From assembly GCA_021545625.1 (NCBI GenBank), contig JAJRVH010000142.1, forward strand, positions 1-11,211: 11,211 bases of DNA. Reading direction: 5' to 3'. Shown in pieces: positions 1 through 5,729 of this stretch. Made by a program: the position numbers and the translations under genes. Below the pieces are notes generated by a model that was not told the DNA's origin, made no database searches, and saw only the letters and a program-made list of their open reading frames with translations. This DNA comes from Zetaproteobacteria bacterium. GTDB lineage: Bacteria > Pseudomonadota > Zetaproteobacteria > Mariprofundales > Mariprofundaceae. Position 1 is the stretch's first letter, and every line of letters begins with the position of its first letter.

Positions 1-39
1 CAGCGAACCGAACCATCCAAGGGGCGAAAAACTCGTCAT
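1..39 (-). CDS. 5' fragment of an unidentified divergent gene
   Basis: Reading leftward, an ATG at 39-37 opens 13 codons (MTSFSPLGWFGSL) without a stop before the window edge. A strong Shine-Dalgarno GGAGG lies at 48-44, four bases before the ATG, and a perfect TATAAT lies at 75-70. Together these make a real divergent gene start likely. Thirteen residues are too few to name a family, and no function is proposed. The gene would diverge from the YhiN-type flavoprotein gene across about 108 bases. Confidence 0.5.
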   Translation of the reverse strand, partial: MTSFSPLGWFGSL

Positions 40-69
40 GACACCTCCGCGGCATTCCTGTAAAAAGAT

Positions 70-75
70 ATTATA
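70..75 (-). promoter_or_regulatory. Putative -10 box for the left-edge divergent gene
   Basis: On the minus strand the six bases are exactly TATAAT, placed about 31 bases before the ATG at 39. That leaves a short leader containing the GGAGG ribosome site. I see no good -35 hexamer at 16-18 bases; candidates there are GC-rich and unlike TTGACA. The promoter may depend on an activator, or the match may be chance. It stands out as one of the few AT-rich spots in this intergenic stretch. Confidence 0.4.
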
Positions 76-113
76 GCCTGCCCCGCATGAACGCAGGGTG
101 AAAAAGCGAATCC

Positions 114-141
114 TTGCGCCACGGCACGGCGGCGCGACAAT
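114..141 (+). promoter_or_regulatory. Possible promoter for the flavoprotein gene, implying a leaderless transcript
   Basis: TTGCGC (114-119) and GACAAT (136-141) are separated by 16 bases and resemble sigma70 -35 and -10 boxes. The -10 box ends six bases before the ATG at 148, so transcription would start at or next to the start codon. There is no Shine-Dalgarno sequence before this ATG, which fits a leaderless message. The boxes are imperfect, so this is suggestive only. Confidence 0.3.
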
Positions 142-147
142 CCGCGC

Positions 148-1326
148 ATGCTTTTCGATGTAATCATTGTCGGCGCCGGGGCCGCGGGCCTGATGTGCGC
201 CGGCACGGCGGCGGCCCGCGGACGCTCGGTGCTGGTTCTCGACCATGCCGACAGGCCGGGCAAGAAGATCCTGATCTCGGGTGGCGGACGCTGCAATTTC
301 ACCAATCTCGACGTTTCGTCCGCGCATTTCATCTCGCAGAACCCGCATTTCTGCAAAAGCGCGCTGGCCCGTTTCACGGCCGCCGACTTTCTGGCCATGG
401 TCGAGGAACACGGCATACCCTGGCACGAGCGCGAACACGGACAGCTGTTCTGCGACCGGTCGGCGGCCGATATTCTCGACATGCTGCTGTCACGCTGCCG
501 CCGGCATGATGTCCGGATGCACCTCCCCTGCGCCATCGAGTCGGTTCGCAAAGAGCAGGATGGTTTTCGCCTCGAAACATCGCGCGGCATCCTGCACTGC
601 GCATCGCTGGTCGTCGCCACCGGCGGCCTGTCGATCCCCAAAATCGGTGCCAGCGGCTTCGGGCTCGATATCGCCCGCCAGTTCGGCCTGCACATCGTCG
701 ATCCGGACGCAGGCCTCGTGCCGCTGCGCTTCACCGGCCCGGAAAAGGAGGCCCTGCAGTCGCTGGCCGGCATTTCGATGCCGGTATGCATCCGCTGTCG
801 CAACGCCCGCTTCCGCGAAGCGATGCTGTTCACGCATCGGGGCATTTCGGGCCCGGCCGTATTGCAGATTTCATCCTACTGGCAGCCGGGAGACAGCCTG
901 GAGGTCGACCTGCTGCCCGGTCTCGACGCCGCCGCGTGGCTACAAAGGCAGGCCACCGGACATCCCGGCATGCGCGTGGACAATGCGCTGGCGACCCGCC
1001 TGCCGAAGCGGCTGGTGGCGCTGCTGATGCAGATGCAGTCCCTGCCGCGCCGGCCGCTGAAGTCCCTGTCGGAACGGGAAATACCGCGCATTGCCGACAC
1101 GCTGGCCGGCTGGCGACTGAAGCCGGCCGCCAGCGAAGGCTACCGAACAGCCGAAGTCATGCGCGGCGGCGTCGATACGCGCGAGCTGTCGTCGAAAACC
1201 ATGGAAAGCAGAAAGGTCGCCGGCCTTTATTTCATCGGCGAGGTGGTCGATGTCACCGGGCACCTCGGCGGCTTCAATTTTCAGTGGGCCTGGTCTTCCG
1301 GGCATGCGGCGGGCCAGGCGGCCTGA
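148..1326 (+). CDS. yhiN: NAD(P)/FAD-dependent oxidoreductase, YhiN/HI0933 (BaiN-like) family
   Basis: A 392-residue cytosolic flavoprotein. The N-terminus has the Rossmann dinucleotide motif GAGAAG (residues 9-14) for FAD. The family hallmark ISGGGRCN follows at residues 43-50, after GKK at 38-40. The C-terminus has the second family hallmark GEVVDVTGHLGGFNFQWAWS, which closes over the flavin. Length and motif order match the HI0933-like family (TIGR00275). The family's physiological reaction in most bacteria is unknown; some gut homologues (BaiN) have been linked to bile acid reduction, which should not be transferred here. The ATG at 148 is chosen because the Rossmann strand begins directly after it; no ribosome binding site is visible. 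It is first in the plus-strand run, with 78 bases before the next gene. Confidence 0.9.
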   Translation: MLFDVIIVGAGAAGLMCAGTAAARGRSVLVLDHADRPGKKILISGGGRCNFTNLDVSSAHFISQNPHFCKSALARFTAADFLAMVEEHGIPWHEREHGQLFCDRSAADILDMLLSRCRRHDVRMHLPCAIESVRKEQDGFRLETSRGILHCASLVVATGGLSIPKIGASGFGLDIARQFGLHIVDPDAGLVPLRFTGPEKEALQSLAGISMPVCIRCRNARFREAMLFTHRGISGPAVLQISSYWQPGDSLEVDLLPGLDAAAWLQRQATGHPGMRVDNALATRLPKRLVALLMQMQSLPRRPLKSLSEREIPRIADTLAGWRLKPAASEGYRTAEVMRGGVDTRELSSKTMESRKVAGLYFIGEVVDVTGHLGGFNFQWAWSSGHAAGQAA

Positions 1327-1404
1327 ACGCGCGGCGCTTGAATACACGCATGCGGCGGCTATGGTTCGCGGCCCGCGCGCAACCGCGCCGTCCATGAGGT
1401 TCCG

Positions 1405-2025
1405 TTGATTTCCGCCACGCCATTGCCGTCCGTTGTTCATGTTCTCGATCTGTTCGGCACAGCCGTTTTCGCTCTGACCGGTGCGCTCCGGGCCCTGACC
1501 CACAGGCTGGATCTGATGGGAGCGGTCGTGCTGGCCGTCGTCACGGCCATGGGCGGAGGCATGATGCGCGATGCACTGATCGGCCGTCATCCGCCGGCCG
1601 CCTTTGCCGACCAGAGCTATCTGATCATTGCCGTGGTCGTCGGCGTGGCGGCATTCTTCTGGGGCAGAACCCTGCGAGGTCAGGAAAGCTGGCTGATCGC
1701 CTTCGACGCCGTCGGCCTCGGCGTATTCACGCTGGTCGGCGCCTGGATTGCCGACCAGGCCGGACTCGGCAGCGTCGGCATCCTGTTTATCGCCATGCTG
1801 ACCGCCACCGGCGGCGGCATGCTGCGCGCCATGCTGGTGGCCGAGATTCCGTTCATCCTGAAAAAGGAAATTTATGCCTCAGCCAGCCTGCTCGGCGCGC
1901 TGGGCTATCTGCTGCTGGACGGCCTCGGCGTATCGACCGGCGTTATCATCGCATCGGTGATGCTGACGACGACCGCGATCCGGTTGCTGGCCTGGCGGCT
2001 GAACTTGAATCTTCCGCAGGCCTAG
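1405..2025 (+). CDS. Trimeric intracellular cation (TRIC)-like channel, UPF0126 family
   Basis: A 206-residue integral inner membrane protein with about seven hydrophobic helices. It is built as two UPF0126 repeats related to E. coli YadS and YicG. Each repeat carries the glycine-rich signature: GGGMMRD at residues 50-56 and GGGMLRA at 136-142. The usual aspartate of the second repeat is alanine here, a mild deviation. Prokaryotic TRIC proteins conduct monovalent cations; the natural role is unclear. The start is TTG at 1405, supported by GAGG at 1396-1399 five bases upstream; no in-frame ATG lies close before the first helix. The gene ends six bases before the first possible ATG of the phosphatase gene, whose ribosome site begins at the TAG stop, so the two are probably co-transcribed. 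Confidence 0.9.
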   Translation: MISATPLPSVVHVLDLFGTAVFALTGALRALTHRLDLMGAVVLAVVTAMGGGMMRDALIGRHPPAAFADQSYLIIAVVVGVAAFFWGRTLRGQESWLIAFDAVGLGVFTLVGAWIADQAGLGSVGILFIAMLTATGGGMLRAMLVAEIPFILKKEIYASASLLGALGYLLLDGLGVSTGVIIASVMLTTTAIRLLAWRLNLNLPQA

Positions 2026-2030
2026 AGGAG
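2026..2030 (+). promoter_or_regulatory. Ribosome binding site that sets the sixA start
   Basis: AGGAG directly follows the TAG stop of the channel gene. Two in-frame ATGs follow, at 2032 and 2041. The first is one base from the site, too close for initiation; the second is ten bases away, within a workable range. The ATG at 2041, giving a protein that begins MKTLILIRHA, is therefore preferred, and it fits the usual short N-terminus of SixA-type phosphatases. Confidence 0.6.
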
Positions 2031-2040
2031 AATGAATCGA

Positions 2041-2541
2041 ATGAAAACCCTGATACTGATCCGGCATGCGAAGTCCGACTGGAGCGACCTGCACGCGGCC
2101 GATTTCGACCGCCGGCTCAACGCGCGCGGCCGCCGCGACGCGCCGATCATGGCGCAGCGTTGCGCCGCGCGCGGGCATCTGCCCGACGCCTTCATCGTCA
2201 GCACCGCCTGCCGGGCCAGACAGACGGCCGAACTGATGACACCGCATCTGGCCTTTCCGTCGGAACAGATCGACTGGCGCAAGGAACTGTATCTGGCCAG
2301 CCCCGCCATGCTGCTCGATGCGGTGCGCCATGCGCCGGAGGAGGCGCGGACGCTGGCCCTGCTGGCCCACAATCCCGGCATCACGGAGCTGGTCAACCGC
2401 CTGTGCCCGGATGCGGATATCAATCACGTGCCGACGGCCGGCATCGTCACGCTCGCCCTGCCCGTCGACGACTGGCGACAGGCAGGCCAGCCCGGGAAGC
2501 TGATCGATTTCGACTACCCGAAACGGGGAGCAGGCGCATGA
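2041..2541 (+). CDS. sixA: SixA-type phosphohistidine phosphatase (histidine phosphatase superfamily)
   Basis: A 166-residue cytosolic protein of the short histidine phosphatase branch. The catalytic RHAK motif is at residues 8-11, with His9 the expected phosphate acceptor. The second active-site histidine is His110 in AHNPGI, and Arg60 in the ARQTAE stretch is the expected phosphate-binding arginine. All are in canonical order, so the enzyme should be active. E. coli SixA removes phosphate from histidines of phosphotransfer proteins such as ArcB and the nitrogen PTS protein NPr; the target here is not known. An alternative ATG at 2032 adds three residues. The stop overlaps the trhP start (ATGA at 2538-2541), so the two are translationally coupled. 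A role linked to tRNA modification is not implied by this overlap. Confidence 0.9.
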   Translation: MKTLILIRHAKSDWSDLHAADFDRRLNARGRRDAPIMAQRCAARGHLPDAFIVSTACRARQTAELMTPHLAFPSEQIDWRKELYLASPAMLLDAVRHAPEEARTLALLAHNPGITELVNRLCPDADINHVPTAGIVTLALPVDDWRQAGQPGKLIDFDYPKRGAGA

Positions 2542-3905
2542 ACCGGCCCGAACTGCTGGCCCCCGCCGGCACGCTGAACAATATGCGCTATGCCTTCGCC
2601 TACGGCGCCGATGCGGTGTATGCCGGCCAGCCACGCTATTCCCTTCGCGTGCGCAACAACGACTTCCAGCTGGAGAATCTGAAAACCGGCATCGACGAAG
2701 CGCACGCGCTGGGCCGGAAGTTCTTCGTCGCCAGCAATCTTCTGCCGCACAACAACAAGCTCAAGCGCTATCTGGAACATATGCAGCCGGTCATCGACAT
2801 GGGACCGGATGCGCTGATCATGGCCGATCCTGGCCTGATCATGATGGTCCGGGAACGCTGGCCCGATATGCCGGTGCACCTGTCCGTACAGGCCAATACG
2901 ATGAACTGGGCGGCCGTGAAATTCTGGCAGGCAGCCGGCATCAGCCGCGTGATCCTGTCGCGCGAGCTGAGCCTGGATGAGGTCGAGGAGATTCGCCAGC
3001 GCTGTCCGGACATGGAAATCGAGGTGTTCGTGCACGGCGCACTGTGCATCGCCTATTCGGGCCGCTGCCTGCTGTCCGGCTACTTCAACCACCGCGATGC
3101 CAATCAGGGCACCTGCACCAATGCCTGCCGCTGGGAATACGGCATGGAGCAGGCCGCTGAGGATGTTTCCGGCGACACCATCCCGATTCGGGCGCTGGAC
3201 GGCATGCAGGCACAGCCGTTCGCCGATACCGGCGGGGTCGAACGCCATCCGCTGGCCGACCGGGTCTATACGCTGAGCGAACCGAACCGGCCGGACGAAC
3301 TGATGCCGGTCTTCGAGGACGAACACGGCACCTATATCATGAACTCGAAGGACCTGCGCGCCATCGAACATATTGAACGGCTGGTCGCAATCGGCGTCGA
3401 CTCGCTGAAGATCGAGGGGCGCACCAAATCGCATTATTACGTCGCCCGCACCGCCCAGGCCTACCGGCAGGCCGTCGACGACGCGGTGGCCGGGCGCCCG
3501 TTCGACGCATCGCTGGTCGATCGGCTCGATGCGCTGGCCAATCGCGGCTATACGGACGGTTTTTATACCCGCAAGCGGGCCTCCGGCACGCAGAATTACG
3601 AAACCGGCAGCTCCCGCTTTATCAGCCAGCGCTTTGTCGGCGAGATCACGGGCTTTGATGCCTCCACGTCGCTGGCCGAGGTCGAGGTGAAAAACAAATT
3701 CTCGGTCGGCGACGAGGTCGAGCTGGTCACCCCCAACGGCAACCATGTCTTCACCGTCGATGCGATGCAGGAGGCCCGGCGCGGCGCGGCGATGGATGTC
3801 GCGCCGGGCAGCGGCCACCGGGTCAGGATTCCGGTGCCGGCGGACCCCGGTCCGCATGCGCTGCTGGCAGTCAATCTGGCCTCGCAGGCAACAGCGGCTG
3901 CGTGA
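2538..3905 (+). CDS. trhP: tRNA 5-hydroxyuridine modification protein TrhP (YegQ), U32 peptidase-like family
   Basis: A 455-residue protein matching E. coli YegQ/TrhP (453 residues) along its length. It opens with PELLAPAGTLNNMRYAFAYG, contains the U32 signature around residues 162-182 (EVFVHGALC through GRCLLSGY), and ends with a small beta-barrel domain after about residue 362. Cysteines at 170, 177, 193 and 197 lie in the region that binds an iron-sulfur cluster in related U32 proteins; which four act as ligands cannot be told here. TrhP acts with prephenate to hydroxylate uridine 34 of certain tRNAs, the first step to cmo5U or mcmo5U. Despite the family name it is not thought to be a protease. 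The start is the ATG overlapping the sixA stop, with GGGGAG at 2525-2530, seven bases upstream. Residues 205-255 differ most from E. coli. Confidence 0.95.
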   Translation: MNRPELLAPAGTLNNMRYAFAYGADAVYAGQPRYSLRVRNNDFQLENLKTGIDEAHALGRKFFVASNLLPHNNKLKRYLEHMQPVIDMGPDALIMADPGLIMMVRERWPDMPVHLSVQANTMNWAAVKFWQAAGISRVILSRELSLDEVEEIRQRCPDMEIEVFVHGALCIAYSGRCLLSGYFNHRDANQGTCTNACRWEYGMEQAAEDVSGDTIPIRALDGMQAQPFADTGGVERHPLADRVYTLSEPNRPDELMPVFEDEHGTYIMNSKDLRAIEHIERLVAIGVDSLKIEGRTKSHYYVARTAQAYRQAVDDAVAGRPFDASLVDRLDALANRGYTDGFYTRKRASGTQNYETGSSRFISQRFVGEITGFDASTSLAEVEVKNKFSVGDEVELVTPNGNHVFTVDAMQEARRGAAMDVAPGSGHRVRIPVPADPGPHALLAVNLASQATAAA

Positions 3906-4513
3906 GCGAGGTGGATATCGCCGTCAGCGATGCCCTGCTGGGCGCGCTGGCGCTGACGCTGCTCATTCATCACCGCCGGCATTTCCCGGCCTCGCCCTTT
4001 GCCGCGCCCCTCGCCTGGCTGCTGGGCGGTCTGGCGGCCGGCGCCTGGCTGGGCGGCATCTGGCATGCGCTGTATCCGGATGCAAGCGGACCGATGCCGG
4101 CGCTCGTCTGGCGGGCAAGCCTGCTGGCGGCCGGCATCTCGGCCTGCGGCTTCGCCCGGCTCGGCCTGCGGCTTCTGGATATATCCGCCTCCGGCATCAT
4201 CAACATCCTGCTGGCACTGTATATCGCAGCCCTGCTGCTGACCGACGACTTCCTTCTGGCGCTGCTGGCGACGTTGCCGGCCATGGCGCTGACGCTGTTC
4301 GGCTTTCTGAAACGGCCGCCGGCCAGAATCGGCGTGACGGGCCTGATGCTGATCCTCGGCGCTTCCGCCTGGCAACGCTGGGGGCCGGATTTGCCCGTCT
4401 GGTGGCTGAGTCATAATACCGTCTATCACCTGCTGCTGATGCCGGCCCTGCTGCTCGTGTATCGCGCCGTGACGAAGCTGGAGATGTCGCGCAGCACGGC
4501 TGACGTGTCATGA
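3902..4513 (+). CDS. Unrecognised heptahelical membrane protein
   Basis: A 203-residue, very hydrophobic protein with about seven predicted helices, near residues 5-22, 34-51, 66-85, 96-113, 116-135, 142-155 and 170-190. It starts at GTG 3902, overlapping the trhP stop as GTGA. No strong Shine-Dalgarno is seen, so initiation probably depends on coupling to trhP. Notable polar residues are His55 in GGIWHALYP at the end of helix 2, and His171 and His176 in SHNTVYHLLL at the start of helix 7. Paired histidines at these places recall heptahelical hydrolases of the CREST superfamily, but the HxxxH spacing and the serine/aspartate motifs of that group are not present, so I do not assign it. It resembles a group of conserved proteobacterial membrane proteins of unknown function (possibly DUF6962). 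Confidence 0.75.
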   Translation: MSEVDIAVSDALLGALALTLLIHHRRHFPASPFAAPLAWLLGGLAAGAWLGGIWHALYPDASGPMPALVWRASLLAAGISACGFARLGLRLLDISASGIINILLALYIAALLLTDDFLLALLATLPAMALTLFGFLKRPPARIGVTGLMLILGASAWQRWGPDLPVWWLSHNTVYHLLLMPALLLVYRAVTKLEMSRSTADVS

Positions 4514-4582
4514 ACATGTCACTTGCAATGCGGCGTGCGCCGGCGAAGATGCGCCCACATTATGACAACCGGGGAAGAAACC

Positions 4583-4765
4583 ATGAAAATCACCAAAGCG
4601 GCGCTGCTGGCCAGGGCAAGGGGCATGGGCATCAGGGGCGTAAGCAAAAAGACCAAGCCGGAAATCATCCATATCCTGCAGGCCAGCGAGGGCAACAGCC
4701 CCTGCTTCGGACAGATTCCGAACTGCGGCATCGAGGAATGCATGTATCGCCCGGAATGTGTCTGA
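4583..4765 (+). CDS. Small SAP/Rho-N-like protein with a four-cysteine tail
   Basis: A 60-residue protein. Residues 3-35 (KITKAALLARARGMGI, then KKTKPEIIHILQASEG) form a helix-extension-helix like the SAP or Rho N-terminal nucleic acid-binding fold. The last 20 residues hold four cysteines, C41, C48, C53 and C59 (spacing C-x6-C-x4-C-x5-C), within a pattern EGN-PCF...C...C..R.EC that I recall from small SAP-domain proteins of many proteobacteria. The cysteines probably bind a metal or form a redox-sensitive knot; this is inference. The ATG at 4583 is chosen because GGGGAAG at 4571-4577 sits five bases before it, and the in-frame extension upstream to 4523 is arginine-rich and lacks a ribosome site. 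It is followed within 24 bases by a strong terminator. Function unknown; nucleic acid binding is plausible. Confidence 0.8.
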   Translation: MKITKAALLARARGMGIRGVSKKTKPEIIHILQASEGNSPCFGQIPNCGIEECMYRPECV

Positions 4766-4788
4766 GCGAATAGACCAAACATCGATCG

Positions 4789-4812
4789 GGGAGCCTTACG
4801 GCTCCCTTTTTT
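4789..4812 (+). terminator. Rho-independent terminator after the plus-strand gene run
   Basis: GGGAGCC (4789-4795), loop TTAC (4796-4799) and GGCTCCC (4800-4806) form a perfect seven-pair, GC-rich stem followed at once by six T (4807-4812). This is a textbook intrinsic terminator for the SAP-like gene and anything reading through from upstream. On the minus strand the stem is not followed by a T-run, so it would stop leftward transcription from the TerB-like gene less well. The last two T bases are also part of the TerB-like gene's stop codon. Confidence 0.93.
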
Positions 4813-5255
4813 ATGGCCGGTCCGCAGCCAGCCTGGCCTCGATATACTGGCGATGGTGAATGCCGAGCAGGTCGGCGATGCGCCGCAGCAACTGTTCCTC
4901 GTACGGATCGACATGGCCGTCGGCCATGGCCACCCGCCACAGGCGCTGCAATATTTCGACTCGCTCGTCGGTGCTGAACCCTCTGACAAGACGCGACGTG
5001 AACTGGTGCATGTCCAGGGCCCTGAGTCGCCAGCCTGGCTTCCCCGAGCAGGTTCTTCGTCGCCTGACCGGAAAGATCGAACCCCTGTTGCAGCTGGGCC
5101 ATGATCTGCCGCTGCTCGTCGCTCTCGATCCTGCCGTCCACGCGCATGATCTCGATCATCAGCGCGGCCACGCACAGCTCCAGCGAATGGGCCTGCCGGC
5201 CGGCCTCCGGGCTGTTCAGCGCATCGGACCAAAGTTTTTTCAGTGACTTCAGCAT
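4811..5255 (-). pseudogene. TerB-like (tellurite resistance TerB family) gene split by a frameshift
   Basis: The ATG at 5255 follows an excellent ribosome site (AGGAG, seven bases before), giving a protein that begins MLKSLKKLWSDAL and shows the acidic helical TerB pattern: ALMIEIMRVDGRIESDEQRQ. This frame runs to about 5025 (NLLGEARLAT). The second half, MHQFTSRLVRGFS to the repeat WRVAMADGHVDPYEEQLLRR and the TAA at 4813-4811, is in another frame from about 5023. The two halves together make one normal TerB domain of roughly 147 residues with its paired D-G-x-x-x-x-x-E-x metal-binding-like motifs. One surplus base (for example the C at 5024) would explain the break, but the exact indel cannot be placed. 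It may be a true mutation, a sequencing error or, less likely, programmed shifting. TerB-domain proteins are often stress-associated; this one need not concern tellurite. Confidence 0.75.
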
Positions 5256-5278
5256 TGTCGGACTCCTTTGCCCCGCCG

Positions 5279-5306
5279 AGACTAGCCGTCCGGACGCGCT
5301 TGGCAA
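5279..5306 (-). promoter_or_regulatory. Probable promoter of the TerB-like gene
   Basis: On the minus strand TTGCCA (5306-5301, five of six matches to TTGACA) and TAGTCT (5284-5279) are 16 bases apart. Transcription would begin near 5272, leaving a leader of about 17 bases that contains the AGGAG ribosome site. The -35 box overlaps the weak AAAAGG ribosome site of the divergent small membrane protein gene, so expression of the two could interfere. The -10 match is poor, so confidence is modest. Confidence 0.4.
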
Positions 5307-5322
5307 AAGGACTCGCGCGTCT

Positions 5323-5517
5323 ATGCTGCCGACCATGTTCATGCTGCTGTTTATTCTGATCTCGGTACCGATCGGCATCTTCTCCGCCTGGTTCGCGTGG
5401 AAGGCATGGAAGGTCGAACGGATGAACGTGGTGCGGGCCATGGCCCTGCTGTCCGCATTCTCCTTCGCCACGGCCATCACGGTCGCGACGCTGATTCTGC
5501 TCGCAATGAACCGCTAG
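5323..5517 (+). CDS. Small two-helix membrane protein, unknown function
   Basis: A 64-residue protein with two hydrophobic helices, at about residues 5-25 (MFMLLFILISVPIGIFSAWF) and 39-61. They are joined by a basic, tryptophan-containing loop (WKAWKVERMNVVR). The charge pattern suggests a cytoplasmic loop with both ends outside, in the inner membrane. The ATG at 5323 is preferred over 5335 because AAAAGG lies at 5305-5310, though its 12-base gap is long. It diverges from the TerB-like gene with 67 bases between start codons. The clean transmembrane pattern and the fact that no overlapping longer gene competes make it likely to be real, but I know of no named family. Confidence 0.6.
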   Translation: MLPTMFMLLFILISVPIGIFSAWFAWKAWKVERMNVVRAMALLSAFSFATAITVATLILLAMNR

Positions 5518-5729
5518 CGACTGAGCCGGCTGCCTGTGATTGCGCCTGGACAAGCATTTCTTGGCCAGTCCCCCGACAACATGCCAGAGAATATTGCTTC
5601 AGTGCACTCGACAATTTGCACCAGAAAAATCATCGCGAAAATGGCAACGATTCACAAAAATGATAAATTCCGGAAACATTTGGCGGGTCACAGGATTCAA
5701 ATCGCCTGCGACGCTTCGGGGACTGAAAC
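5518..5729 (+). other. AT-rich gap before the Mrr-like gene, no supported gene
   Basis: These 212 bases have a lower GC content than the flanks (24 of 60 bases in 5641-5700). Open frames cross it but show no ribosome site or recognisable protein pattern. Weak promoter-like elements occur: TTCACA (5651-5656) with AAACAT (5674-5679) at 17 bases, the second only three of six to consensus. A small imperfect dyad lies at 5691-5708. No terminator follows the small membrane protein gene. Confidence 0.5.
5691..5708. repeat. Small imperfect inverted repeat upstream of the Mrr-like gene
   Basis: CAGG (5691-5694) and CCTG (5705-5708) flank ATTCAAAT, itself containing the dyad GATT-CA-AATC (5694-5703), with two unpaired bases on the right. 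It lies about 21 bases before the ATG at 5730. It superficially resembles a tRNA T-arm, but the stem and loop lengths are wrong. It could be an operator, a leader hairpin or chance. Confidence 0.25.

Noticed and set aside
36..845. Long minus-strand open frame opposite the flavoprotein gene
   Set aside because: It is an antisense shadow in high-GC DNA. It is arginine- and serine-rich, has no domain motifs, and the plus-strand flavoprotein has complete family hallmarks.
2514..3857. 447-residue minus-strand open frame opposite trhP
   Set aside because: TrhP on the plus strand aligns along its whole length with E. coli YegQ; the antisense frame has no recognisable motif and no ribosome site.
4523..4582. 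Longer version of the SAP-like protein starting at 4523
   Set aside because: The added 20 residues are arginine-rich, lack a ribosome site, and the ATG at 4583 has GGGGAAG at good distance.
5682..5712. tRNA-like T-arm (ACAGG, TTCAAAT, CCTG)
   Set aside because: An extra A before the loop and CG after it break the required five-pair stem and seven-base loop, and no acceptor, D or anticodon arm lies upstream.
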